Positions 1 to 5,719 of a stretch of DNA of 7,898 nt are shown one piece after another; position 1 is the stretch's first letter, and every line of letters starts with the position of its first letter. The notes beneath the pieces were generated by a model. It ran no database searches. It was not told where the DNA came from and worked only from the letters and a program-made list of their open reading frames with translations. The position numbers and the translations under genes were made by a program. The DNA lies in the NCBI GenBank assembly GCA_003157235.1, contig PMJC01000158.1, forward strand, positions 1-7,898, written 5' to 3'. Source of the DNA: Methanosarcina sp. (lineage in GTDB: Archaea > Halobacteriota > Methanosarcinia > Methanosarcinales > Methanosarcinaceae).

Positions 1-1
1 A

Positions 2-163
2 GTCGCTAAATTTATTGGTTTTTCAAAAAATAAGGGTGGTTGGGGAAAATTTTGGATAAAATCCGGCTCCTTTAATGGACATCAAAGGAAATTTAATAAT
101 TTTTTTGCATTTACTGGGGATTTGACTAGTTCGGATTATTATAGTTATAATGTAATTAAATGA
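2..163 (+). CDS. C-terminal end of an unrecognised protein, cut by the left edge
   Basis: A frame open from the left edge runs 53 codons to a TGA at 161-163. The translation is rich in Gly, Phe, Asn, Lys, Trp and Tyr (for example GGWGKFW near residues 12-18 and a DYYSYNVIK tail). This mix looks more like the C-terminal beta-rich part of an extracellular or surface protein than chance translation. I do not recognise a family. Because it enters from outside, the start, length and intactness are unknown. It lies beside a zone of decayed genes and may itself be a remnant. The frame simply being open over 53 codons in AT-rich DNA is the main support, so confidence is modest. Confidence 0.35.
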   Translation, partial: VAKFIGFSKNKGGWGKFWIKSGSFNGHQRKFNNFFAFTGDLTSSDYYSYNVIK

Positions 164-608
164 TTAAGTTTACAGATACATAGACAATAATCTAGCTCTT
201 CGCTGTTTTGTGCGGATTGAAAATAATTCTCCAGTTGAAAAGTGGCCATTCAAAAGAATTTAACATCGAATAGGGACTCGATTTCCCACAATAAATTTTG
301 TGAAAGATTATGCATATTTTAGATCAATTTAGAAAGTAAAAATATAATTTCCCAGTTAAAATATCAAATAGTTTCAAAATTAATTGAGATTGCGTCGTTA
401 GAGAATACTTAATGTCAAATTCCAAGACTTTGAGAATAATAAAAATAAGTATTAACATTTAATTGGTTTTTGATTGTGAAAAATATTATGTGAGATTACT
501 TTTTGTTTAGAAACTACTTTTGGTATAATTAATTTGAAATAACTACGGGAATAAAATTGTGTAAATCCTACAATTATGGGAATCCTTAATAAAAAAGGAG
601 TGAATTGA
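164..608. other. AT-rich spacer with no intact gene
   Basis: About 445 bp between the left-edge frame and the cupredoxin fossil. No intact gene, RNA gene or repeat array is visible. One + strand frame (168-263, then reopening to about 332 after a single TAA) gives plausible protein-like text with pieces such as VEKWPFKRI and FPTINFVKDYAYF. This could be another decayed gene, but I cannot assign it. A possible archaeal TATA-like stretch (ggtataattaattt, near 530-543) precedes the fossil cupredoxin. It is too weak to call as a promoter. Confidence 0.4.
597..602 (+). promoter_or_regulatory. Relic Shine-Dalgarno site of the cupredoxin pseudogene
   Basis: GGAGTG lies 8 bases (counted from GGAG) before the codon ATA at 609-611. 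That codon begins the cationic N-region of the fossil signal peptide. The spacing is normal for an archaeal start, so ATA is best read as a former ATG with its ribosome binding site still in place. Confidence 0.45.
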
Positions 609-973
609 ATACCGAAACAGCCATTTCGTAGAATTAAAAAGGTACTGACTATTTTGCGAGCAGTTTTTTTGTAGTGTTTTTGACAGCAATGGCAGCGAAT
701 GCAAAAATAAGCGGTGGCAGTAAGATAGTAGATGTTGTCATTCAGAACTTTGCTTTTAGCTTCATGTCAGTCAAAATATTGGCGTATTATACTATACAAT
801 GGAATAGTATGGATTCAGTTGACAATACAGTAGAGGGGTCTATTTTCACATCTGGCGCAATATCCAAAGTATAAAGTTATGAGTTCCTGTTCACCGAACC
901 TGGAGTCTATAATTATAAATGCTCGCCATATCCTTATATGAAAGAAACCGTAACAATTATAGCGAAGAAGTGA
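609..973 (+). pseudogene. Decayed secreted cupredoxin (plastocyanin/halocyanin-like blue copper protein)
   Basis: Intact homologues are small exported electron carriers with one copper held by His-Cys-His-Met. The parts here appear in the right order. There is a cationic start (PKQPFRRIKKVLTIL, from the ATA at 609), then a frameshift near 653-658, a hydrophobic signal core (SSFFVVFLTAMAANA, with an Ala-X-Ala-like cleavage region), and the beta-strand text VDVVIQNFAFS...MSVKI...TIQW. After that come DSVDNTVEGSIFTSG, SYEFLFTEPGVYNYKCSPYPYMK and VTIIAKK ending at TGA 971-973. An in-frame TAA at 872-874 interrupts it where the family normally has Gly-Gln before SYEF. The usual first ligand His (D-H-T) is Asn at 824-826. 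Cys (920-922) remains, the second His (CSPHPYM in the family) is Tyr at 929-931, and Met (938-940) remains. Lost start, frameshift, nonsense codon and lost ligands together make this non-functional. The open piece 674-874 is only a fragment of it. Confidence 0.82.
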
Positions 974-1740
974 GAGCTTTACAAAGTGCATAGAGAACTG
1001 GGATTCAGATTGCAATTACTTTTGAAGATATTTATCCTAAGTTTTTTAAAAATTACTAGTTGTATTAGTGTGCTGATTTTGGGTCGTATTCTATTAGAGG
1101 ATTAATATTTTAATTATAGAATACTATTGTTTAAATGAGCTCACTTTCTAAGCTTACCTACATAAAGAGAATCAAAAATTACATAGCTCAGAAAAAAATA
1201 GAGACGGCACCATGAGCCATGATAAGGGCATATGAAATATTACACCTTATGATTATTTATTTAATGAGTATTTAAAAAAATATATGATCCAATGTTTCGA
1301 GACTCCTAATATTTGAGAGCTTTATCTATTTTTCCTGATGATATATAATGCAGAGATTTTAATGTTAAATCGGTGTGTTCGAAAAGTCAATAAATTACGT
1401 TTAGAAAAAAATATTCATCTCTGAGCTGCACAATAATTGTATTACCTTATTGTACCTTTTAACTCACAGCAATCTTACAGTCAATTAGACCAAAACATTT
1501 TTTGCATATTAATTTATTAAAATAATTATAAAATGTATGGCTCACTATATTTCCACATAATATAGATACCATATTTAGAAAAGGCTGTATGTGTATAAAA
1601 AAATTTATAGATTGTGAAAGTTAATACTAATTTACAGAATAAATAAATAATTTTACAGAAATAAATTTTATACTGTTGATATTTGCATCCTAAACAGTAT
1701 CTACCTCTCCAATTCATGATGAAGTTTGATTTCCATATGG
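974..1740. other. AT-rich spacer between two pseudogenes, no gene seen
   Basis: About 770 bp in which stops are dense in every frame. I see no tRNA, no CRISPR-like periodicity and no convincing protein text. The spacer separates the tail of the + strand cupredoxin fossil from the tail of the - strand DUF4352 fossil, so both ancestral genes ended into it (convergent). The only structured element I found is the inverted repeat at 1086-1124, listed separately. The apparent - strand open frame over 1526-1740 is the out-of-frame run-on of the DUF4352 fossil beyond its true stop. Confidence 0.5.
1086..1124. repeat. 9-bp perfect inverted repeat (stem-loop, 21-nt loop)
   Basis: GTATTCTAT at 1086-1094 is the exact reverse complement of ATAGAATAC at 1116-1124. 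It lies about 110 bp past the cupredoxin fossil's stop and is not followed by a clean T-run. It could be an old terminator, a protein site or chance in AT-rich DNA. Confidence 0.3.
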
Positions 1741-2411
1741 TTATTTGTAAAGCTCGTACCCATACCCCAAGTTCCATGTATTGCAATTGAGCACTGGCTG
1801 AATGTCCTTTTACTAGATATACTATTTTTGTTTCGATATCTCCACCTTTAACAATTTTTATATCCTGATGACCTAGCGAACTGTCAAATGTATTTGCCTC
1901 ATATTCCAAGCCATCACAATCAAATTTCAACTATTTGAACTTGTCGTTATCTTTTGATCACCATTATTTTAGATACAAAGTAGATACTATATATTCATAT
2001 CACAAAGTGGCTTTAGTATCTCCTATATGAGATATCTCATGCCATTTTCAATCCTACTAACAAACATTGTCATCCTGAATTGTGCTATGAGATCCTGTAA
2101 AATATGAGTATCAGTAATCCCCGAAGATGAATAATGGGTTCTACAGCAAATGATCCTGCTAAAAAGATAATCACCATCAAAAATCTCATCGTACTCGATA
2201 CTGAAAGATTCAATTTGGAGTCGATTAAGTTCGAAATCAGTGGAAACAATAAAAAAACTACTATAAACATGAATACTGCTGAAATATATTCATGTACTAT
2301 AATCATTCCTAAAGCGATTACTACAAAGCATAATCCAAATATCCAACGGAACATCCAGCTTAATGTTATTTTTACGGGTTTTTTTTGGCCCATTTGTATA
2401 TCCCAATTCAA
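1741..2411 (-). pseudogene. Decayed membrane-anchored DUF4352-like protein
   Basis: Reading - strand frames in order rebuilds one protein. The N-terminal part (from TTG 2411, or the more likely ATG at 2391-2393, MGQKKPVK...) holds about three hydrophobic segments: WMFRWIFGLCFVVIALGMII, AVFMFIVVFLLFPLI and MRFLMVIIFLAGSFAV. After a frameshift near 2125-2135 comes SSGITDTHILQDL, then FVSRIENG. A shift near 2040 leads to HEISHIGDTKATL, a TGA at 2000-2002, and YEYIVSTLYLK. Two bases lost in an A-run near 1967-1970 lead to NNGDQKITTSSNS. A shift near 1931 leads to FDCDGLEYEANTFDSSLG and GGDIETKIVYLVKG...AQLQYMELG. One extra base in the run 1765-1768 then leads to YGYELYK and TAA at 1741-1743. The pattern YEYIVxxLYxKNNGD...GLEY...GG...VYLV matches the extracellular DUF4352 (telomeric repeat-binding factor 2-like) immunoglobulin-type domain, seen from family memory rather than a search. 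Function in intact homologues is unknown. Confidence 0.72.
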
Positions 2412-2537
2412 ATTTTTCTTTAAATATACACAAATAATAAGATTTATATTAATGTATATTATTTTATCTTGCTTTTTGCAAAGTCAATACTTAATTTAGT
2501 CTCTTATGATTGTATATCTCTGGAATTTCATCCATAA

Positions 2538-2686
2538 ATGATGCTTGGGGTATTATCAGGAAATGAACAAATAGAAGAACTAAAAAGTACTGTGAAAAAA
2601 AACATCAAAAATGAGTAGAATAATTTGAACCAGAACAGCAGAAAAAAGGTAAGCTAAAAAGAAAAAAGAAATTAATTTATGATGAT
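2538..2686 (+). pseudogene. Possible remnant of a charged, Lys/Glu-rich protein
   Basis: Two successive + strand pieces read like one broken protein. The frame from ATG 2538 gives MMLGVLSGNEQIEELK followed by STVKKNIKNE, then TAG at 2616-2618. A neighbouring frame continues from 2624 with FEPEQQKKGKLKRKKKLIYD and a final Asp before TAA 2687-2689. The text is hydrophilic and helix-prone. There is no convincing ribosome binding site and I recognise no family. In A-rich DNA Lys/Glu text arises easily, so this is a weak call. Confidence 0.18.
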
Positions 2687-2913
2687 TAATGAGAATAGTT
2701 TAGTGGAAATAATATATAATTTCTACTTCAGAACTTTACAATATTGAATTTTCTAGAAGCGGTTGCAAAAAAATGAAATTAAGATATCTGGATGAAGTTT
2801 TTTTATGAACTATTTTGTAAAAATTGAGAATGAATAAAAGTTATAATTCAAACTACAGCAAATTGGAACTATTGAAATTTTGGACATTCTTCTACGAAGA
2901 AGATGAACATATA

Positions 2914-3002
2914 AAAGTGGAAAGAAAACAAAGGAGGAAAAAGTGAAGAAAATGTAGGTAGATGAAAGTAAAGGAAAAGTCGGAAAGAAAATCCAAAAAA
3001 GT
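2914..3002 (+). repeat. Purine-rich (polypurine/polypyrimidine) tract
   Basis: By my count only about 13 of the first 87 bases are pyrimidines on the + strand, in runs such as aaaggaggaaaaagtgaagaaa. The complementary transcript strand is therefore long and U/C-rich, directly downstream of the aminotransferase gene. It may serve as a run of U-rich archaeal termination signals, or it may be simple-sequence drift. Confidence 0.5.
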
Positions 3003-3022
3003 ATCACTTTTTAGGGACCCTT
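2985..3022 (-). terminator. Likely U-rich terminator of the aminotransferase gene
   Basis: About ten bases after the TGA at 3031-3033, the - strand reads AAGGGTCCCT (self-complementary core GGGTCCC / GGGACCC), then a few A residues. It continues AGTGATACTTTTTTGGATTTTC, entering the pyrimidine-rich tract. Archaeal RNA polymerase stops at U-tracts with little need for a hairpin, so this is a reasonable 3' end. Confidence 0.45.
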
Positions 3023-3030
3023 GATTAGTA

Positions 3031-4143
3031 TCAGAGTACTTCACCCATTATACTTAGAGCTTTTTCAATAGCTTTCGTTGAAGCTGAATAAGAAATTCTC
3101 ATATAGCCGTCACCCTCGCTTCCGAAGGCTATCCCTGGAACGACTATAACACCGTTTGAAATCAATTTAGAGACAACTGCTGCAGAATTTGAAATTTTTG
3201 GGAAGGCATAGAAAGCTCCTTTGGGAAAAGCACACTCCATCCCTAGCTCATTTATTCCCTTCACAAGAACATCCCTGCGCTTTCGGAATTCTTCTCTCAT
3301 TGCATTGACTGAATCTTTGGGTCCAACCACTGCAGCATAAGCAGCTTTCTGAGCTATTGAATTGGCGCATGCCTGCATATACTGGTGTACTTTGAGCATC
3401 TGGCTGATATACTCAGCTTTACCTGCCATATACCCTAGTCTCCAGCCAGTCATAGCATAGCTTTTAGAGGTAGCGTTTACAGTAATTACATTGTCCGAGT
3501 AGCTGGCAGGGCTTACATGCTCTCCTTCGTAGATAAAGTACTCATAGACCTCGTCTGAGATGAGAGTAATATTGTGGTCCTCTGCAATCTCTGCCAGGGC
3601 TTTGATATCTGCCCTGCTTGCGACTGCACCTGTGGGGTTTGAAGGAGAATTGAGGATAAGAACTCTGGTTTTCGGTGTAATTTTTTCAAGCACTGTGTCA
3701 GGCTTCATAGTAAAATCTTCTTCTAGAGGGATGCCTATTGTCTTACCATTTAGGATCTCAGTAAGTGCGTTATATGAAACGAATCCTGGATTTGCGATAA
3801 GTACTTCATCCCCTGGGTTGAGAAGGGCTGCAAGGGCAATGGAAAGAGCTTCAGATGCTCCAGAAGTGACAATTATTTCTTGTGGGGAAACACAAAAGCC
3901 ATTTTCGTCCTTGAATTTTAAGCTCAGAGCCTCTCTAAGTTCCGGAATTCCAGCTCCTACTGTATAACCAGTAAATCCCTCGTTTATGGCTTTTATTGCC
4001 GCTGCCTTAATATGCTCAGGGGTATCAAAATCCGGCTGCCCTAAACCAAGGTTAATGGAGCTCGATCCTGCAGCTTCAAAAATTTTCCTAATTCCAGAAG
4101 TGTCTATTCTTGCTACATTTTTTGAAAACTTTATCTCCTTCAA
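3031..4143 (-). CDS. PLP-dependent aminotransferase, class I/II (aspartate aminotransferase-like)
   Basis: A 370-residue cytoplasmic fold-type I aminotransferase that moves an amino group between an amino acid and a 2-oxoacid. Length is normal for the archaeal AspC-like branch. Visible landmarks: NLGLGQPDF (31-39), the GYTVGAGIPELR segment (59-70), TSGASEAL (93-100), SPSNPTG with Asn169, SDEVYEYF with Asp197 and Tyr200, and SKSYAMTGWRLGY with Schiff-base Lys227 and Arg235. PKGAFYAFP lies near 308-316, and MRISYS carries Arg349, which in this family grips the substrate carboxylate. The start is TTG (4141-4143), chosen because AGGAGA sits 7 bases upstream. It lies 71 bp downstream of hxlB on the same strand, so co-transcription is possible. 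The natural substrate (Asp, Ala or aromatic) cannot be read from sequence. Confidence 0.92.
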   Translation of the reverse strand: MKEIKFSKNVARIDTSGIRKIFEAAGSSSINLGLGQPDFDTPEHIKAAAIKAINEGFTGYTVGAGIPELREALSLKFKDENGFCVSPQEIIVTSGASEALSIALAALLNPGDEVLIANPGFVSYNALTEILNGKTIGIPLEEDFTMKPDTVLEKITPKTRVLILNSPSNPTGAVASRADIKALAEIAEDHNITLISDEVYEYFIYEGEHVSPASYSDNVITVNATSKSYAMTGWRLGYMAGKAEYISQMLKVHQYMQACANSIAQKAAYAAVVGPKDSVNAMREEFRKRRDVLVKGINELGMECAFPKGAFYAFPKISNSAAVVSKLISNGVIVVPGIAFGSEGDGYMRISYSASTKAIEKALSIMGEVL

Positions 4144-4150
4144 ACTGAAC

Positions 4151-4156
4151 TCTCCT
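4151..4156 (-). promoter_or_regulatory. Shine-Dalgarno site that decides a TTG start
   Basis: AGGAGA on the - strand, with a 7-base spacer (GTTCAGT) to the TTG at 4141-4143. No in-frame ATG nearby has a comparable site, so TTG is the likely start of the aminotransferase. Confidence 0.65.
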
Positions 4157-4214
4157 GTATCCCTTAATTCACTACTCTTGAAATATCCCCTTTTTTTCTG
4201 CAGATTTTCAGACT

Positions 4215-4829
4215 CTATTCGATGTTCGTGTGCCTTGATTTAAGTTCGGCTTCTGAAGCGCCGGTTAGCATAATCAGCTGGCCAACAACAGAGTCTAAGA
4301 AAACAAGTGAAGTAATCTCAAAAGAAGTTCCCAAAGGAGGCATGTTTTTGTAGTCACCACGCATGTGTCTTTCAAGGTAGCCGGCTTCATCAGGGTCATT
4401 TTTATTTTTGCTTGGAATGATCACAGCAATATCGGCAATTTTACCCAGTGTAGAATCTTTTTTAGATGTAATCGTTATAAGGGTTGAGCCGATATCTTTT
4501 GCTAATTTTCCAAGATCAGTTATAGTACGGGTTTCCCCTGACCCAGAAATAGCAATCACAATGTCCTGCGGCAAAACAGCAGGGGTTGTTGTTTCACCGA
4601 CCACATATACACTAAGTCCAAGATGCATGAGCCGCATAGCAAATGCTTTGGCAACAAGTCCCGATCTTCCGGCTCCCATTACAAAAACTTGATTGCCCTC
4701 AATTATTTTTTGGAGCATCGCCTTTATGGCTTCCCTATCCAGTTTATCAATTATCTGTTCTATATTTTCTATGATCAGTCTCATTGATGATAATACTTCT
4801 TCACAGTCATTTACCTTAATTTTTTTCAT
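4215..4829 (-). CDS. hxlB: 6-phospho-3-hexuloisomerase (PHI)
   Basis: A 204-residue cytoplasmic SIS-domain enzyme that interconverts 6-phospho-3-hexulose and fructose 6-phosphate. Together with hexulose-phosphate synthase (not in this window) it forms the ribulose monophosphate route, used by many archaea to make ribulose 5-phosphate. After an N-terminal helix pair (1-44) come VFVMGAGRSGLVAKAFAMRL (48-67), the second sugar-phosphate loop AISGSGETRT (93-102), ITSKKDSTLGKIAD (120-133), PPLGTSFE (164-171), and a terminal RHTNIE typical of the family. Length matches the usual size of about 180-210 residues. The ATG start has GGAG 7 bases upstream and a TATA element further up. The stop is TAG (4215-4217). 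If UAG is read through (pyrrolysine), 16 more codons follow to a TAA at 4164-4166. No catalytic segment looks missing. Confidence 0.92.
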   Translation of the reverse strand: MKKIKVNDCEEVLSSMRLIIENIEQIIDKLDREAIKAMLQKIIEGNQVFVMGAGRSGLVAKAFAMRLMHLGLSVYVVGETTTPAVLPQDIVIAISGSGETRTITDLGKLAKDIGSTLITITSKKDSTLGKIADIAVIIPSKNKNDPDEAGYLERHMRGDYKNMPPLGTSFEITSLVFLDSVVGQLIMLTGASEAELKSRHTNIE

Positions 4830-4833
4830 ATGA

Positions 4834-4847
4834 GTTCTCCAAAGAAC
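4834..4847 (-). promoter_or_regulatory. Hairpin carrying the hxlB Shine-Dalgarno site
   Basis: On the - strand GTTCT TTGG AGAAC forms a perfect 5-bp stem with a 4-base loop. The GGAG ribosome binding site (4837-4840) straddles loop and stem, 7 bases from the ATG. If the TATA element at 4868-4875 is used, transcription would begin close to the hairpin's first base. A weak stem such as this could tune translation, but it may be coincidental. Confidence 0.35.
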
Positions 4848-4858
4848 ATTGGGTTAAA

Positions 4859-4959
4859 AACCTGATTCATATAAGAATGATTTGATTAGAGCTTTATCTA
4901 CCTGTCTGCATCAATGATGTATAGCACCACTGAAACTCTTTTTCTATAACCTGATTCAT
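4859..4959. repeat. 12-bp direct repeat flanking the hxlB promoter
   Basis: AACCTGATTCAT occurs at 4859-4870 and again at 4948-4959, in the same orientation and 89 bp apart. The first copy overlaps the candidate TATA box. It may be a regulator site pair, or the start of an upstream duplicated promoter. Confidence 0.4.
4868..4875 (-). promoter_or_regulatory. Candidate TATA box for hxlB
   Basis: CTTATATG on the - strand, in AT-rich surroundings. About 25 bp downstream would place the transcript start near 4846 and give a leader of roughly 17 bases containing the Shine-Dalgarno site. Spacing fits an archaeal promoter. No clear BRE is seen. Confidence 0.4.
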
Positions 4960-5127
4960 TTTTATGTAAATTAATATGGACTTTCAGTTCACTTTAGGAA
5001 GCTGTACACAAGAATTCCATATATTTTTTCCAATATAACAATAACTTATAAATTATCTACTATTAATGAAAATAATGGACACATAGGCAAACAGATGCTA
5101 GGTCTGAGTGAATCCACGGAATTTCTG

Positions 5128-5148
5128 TTCCAAGGCAAAATCCTGGAA
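5128..5148 (-). terminator. Possible 3' hairpin of the GTPase operon
   Basis: TTCCAAGG (5128-5135) can pair with CCTGGAA (5142-5148), giving 7 bp with one bulged A around a 6-base loop, 41 bases beyond the operon's last stop. There is no U-run right after it, so it may protect the transcript end rather than stop transcription. Confidence 0.25.
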
Positions 5149-5188
5149 TGTTCTTTTCATCTAATGGCATGCCAACAAGTTGTCTTCT

Positions 5189-5719
5189 TTATCGATTTGT
5201 TTGTGACTCTGTTTTATAATTTATACATTTAAGTTCCCAGTTATCTATATTGTTTTTTAATTCTTGGTAGAGCCTCTGAATATCACAGTCACTACCGTTC
5301 CAGTAAAAATCCTGACGTACGTCTCCCTTTTTGAGTTCTTCAAGCACAAATTTAGACATATGGAAGAGAGCTTTTTTATTGGAAAAAGGAATGCTATAGT
5401 TCACGCGATAACCGCCGGCTGTTTTTCCGTACGACACCAATATGTATCCCTTACTTTCATATTCAGTGATATCATCAAAATTACAGATTGTTTCAAATTC
5501 ATGAACTGCAGATTGGTCTATTTTCGAAATTTCAATGAGTACCTGTGCTATGATGTAATCAGGAACCTTCCTTCCAAACCATACAGCGATTTTCCCGTAG
5601 GTACAAACTATGTTGACGTCATTCCTGCCCATTTCAAAGGAGCTTAGGGACTGAGAAGAGGATATTTTTGCTTCCATGTCTTGGGTCTTTTGGGTACGCA
5701 TCGCTTCCACTTCGTTCAC
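5189..5719 (-). CDS. Unrecognised 176-residue protein, third gene of the GTPase operon
   Basis: I do not recognise this protein. It is probably soluble: no signal peptide and no membrane segment. Residues 1-30 are polar and probably disordered. Residues 33-130 look alpha/beta (VNIVCTYGKIAVWFG, YIIAQVLIEIS, GYILVSYGKTAGGYRVNYSI, KALFHMSKFVLEEL). A charged, aromatic C-terminus follows (DFYWNGSDCDIQRLYQELKN). Four Cys (39, 79, 145, 165) are scattered and do not form a zinc-ribbon pattern, so it is not the zinc-ribbon partner often found with this GTPase pair. The GTG at 5717-5719 overlaps the TGA of the DUF2073 gene by 4 bases, which argues for translational coupling. No strong Shine-Dalgarno is visible, and ATG at 5699-5701 is an alternative start. 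A role linked to the GTPase is inference from position only. Confidence 0.75.
   Translation of the reverse strand: MNEVEAMRTQKTQDMEAKISSSQSLSSFEMGRNDVNIVCTYGKIAVWFGRKVPDYIIAQVLIEISKIDQSAVHEFETICNFDDITEYESKGYILVSYGKTAGGYRVNYSIPFSNKKALFHMSKFVLEELKKGDVRQDFYWNGSDCDIQRLYQELKNNIDNWELKCINYKTESQTNR

Larger units (their letters stand above)
2412..3030. other. AT-rich spacer between the DUF4352 fossil and the aminotransferase gene
   Basis: About 620 bp without an intact gene. From the left it holds a possible TATA-like element for the DUF4352 fossil (TGTATATTTAAAG on the - strand, near 2420-2432), a possible + strand coding remnant (2538-2686), and then disordered AT-rich DNA to about 2910. A purine-rich tract (2914-3002) and the 3' end signals of the aminotransferase gene complete it. 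The - strand open frame over 2810-3007 is only the translation of the pyrimidine-rich strand (Phe, Leu, Ser, Pro) and is not a gene. Confidence 0.5.
4830..5188. other. Intergenic region between hxlB and the GTPase operon
   Basis: About 360 bp with no recognised gene. The half near hxlB holds its promoter elements and the 12-bp repeat. The half near the operon (5066-5188) is less AT-rich. It continues the frame of the preceding 176-residue protein for 41 codons past its TAA without a stop. It contains a bulged hairpin at 5128-5148 and the palindrome GGCATGCC at 5167-5174. Positions 5000-5065 are very AT-rich. Confidence 0.45.

Noticed and set aside
230..300. CRISPR-repeat-like text near gttgaaaagtggccattcaaaag
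   Set aside because: Only one copy is present and there is no regular spacing.
815..1015. A 66-codon - strand open frame
   Set aside because: It is antisense to the cupredoxin fossil, which reads through the same interval with clear family motifs.
1526..1740. The C-terminal part of a 134-codon - strand open frame
   Set aside because: It is the out-of-frame run-on after the extra base at 1765-1768; the true frame gives YGYELYK and a stop at 1741.
2134..2499. A 121-codon + strand open frame
   Set aside because: It lies antisense to the DUF4352 fossil's membrane part, whose hydrophobic segments and family pattern explain the coding bias better; no ribosome binding site precedes it.
2810..3007. 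A 65-codon - strand open frame starting MILFWIFFPTF
   Set aside because: It is the pyrimidine-rich strand of the purine tract; the hydrophobic look comes from base bias, and there is no ribosome binding site.
3560..4692. Several + strand open frames opposite the aminotransferase and hxlB
   Set aside because: They are shadows of strongly recognisable - strand enzymes and have no ribosome binding sites or known domains.
4897..4968. A 21-codon - strand mini-ORF starting at the second AACCTGATTCAT copy (MNQVIEKEF...)
   Set aside because: Too short, with no Shine-Dalgarno site; the repeat itself explains the shared start.
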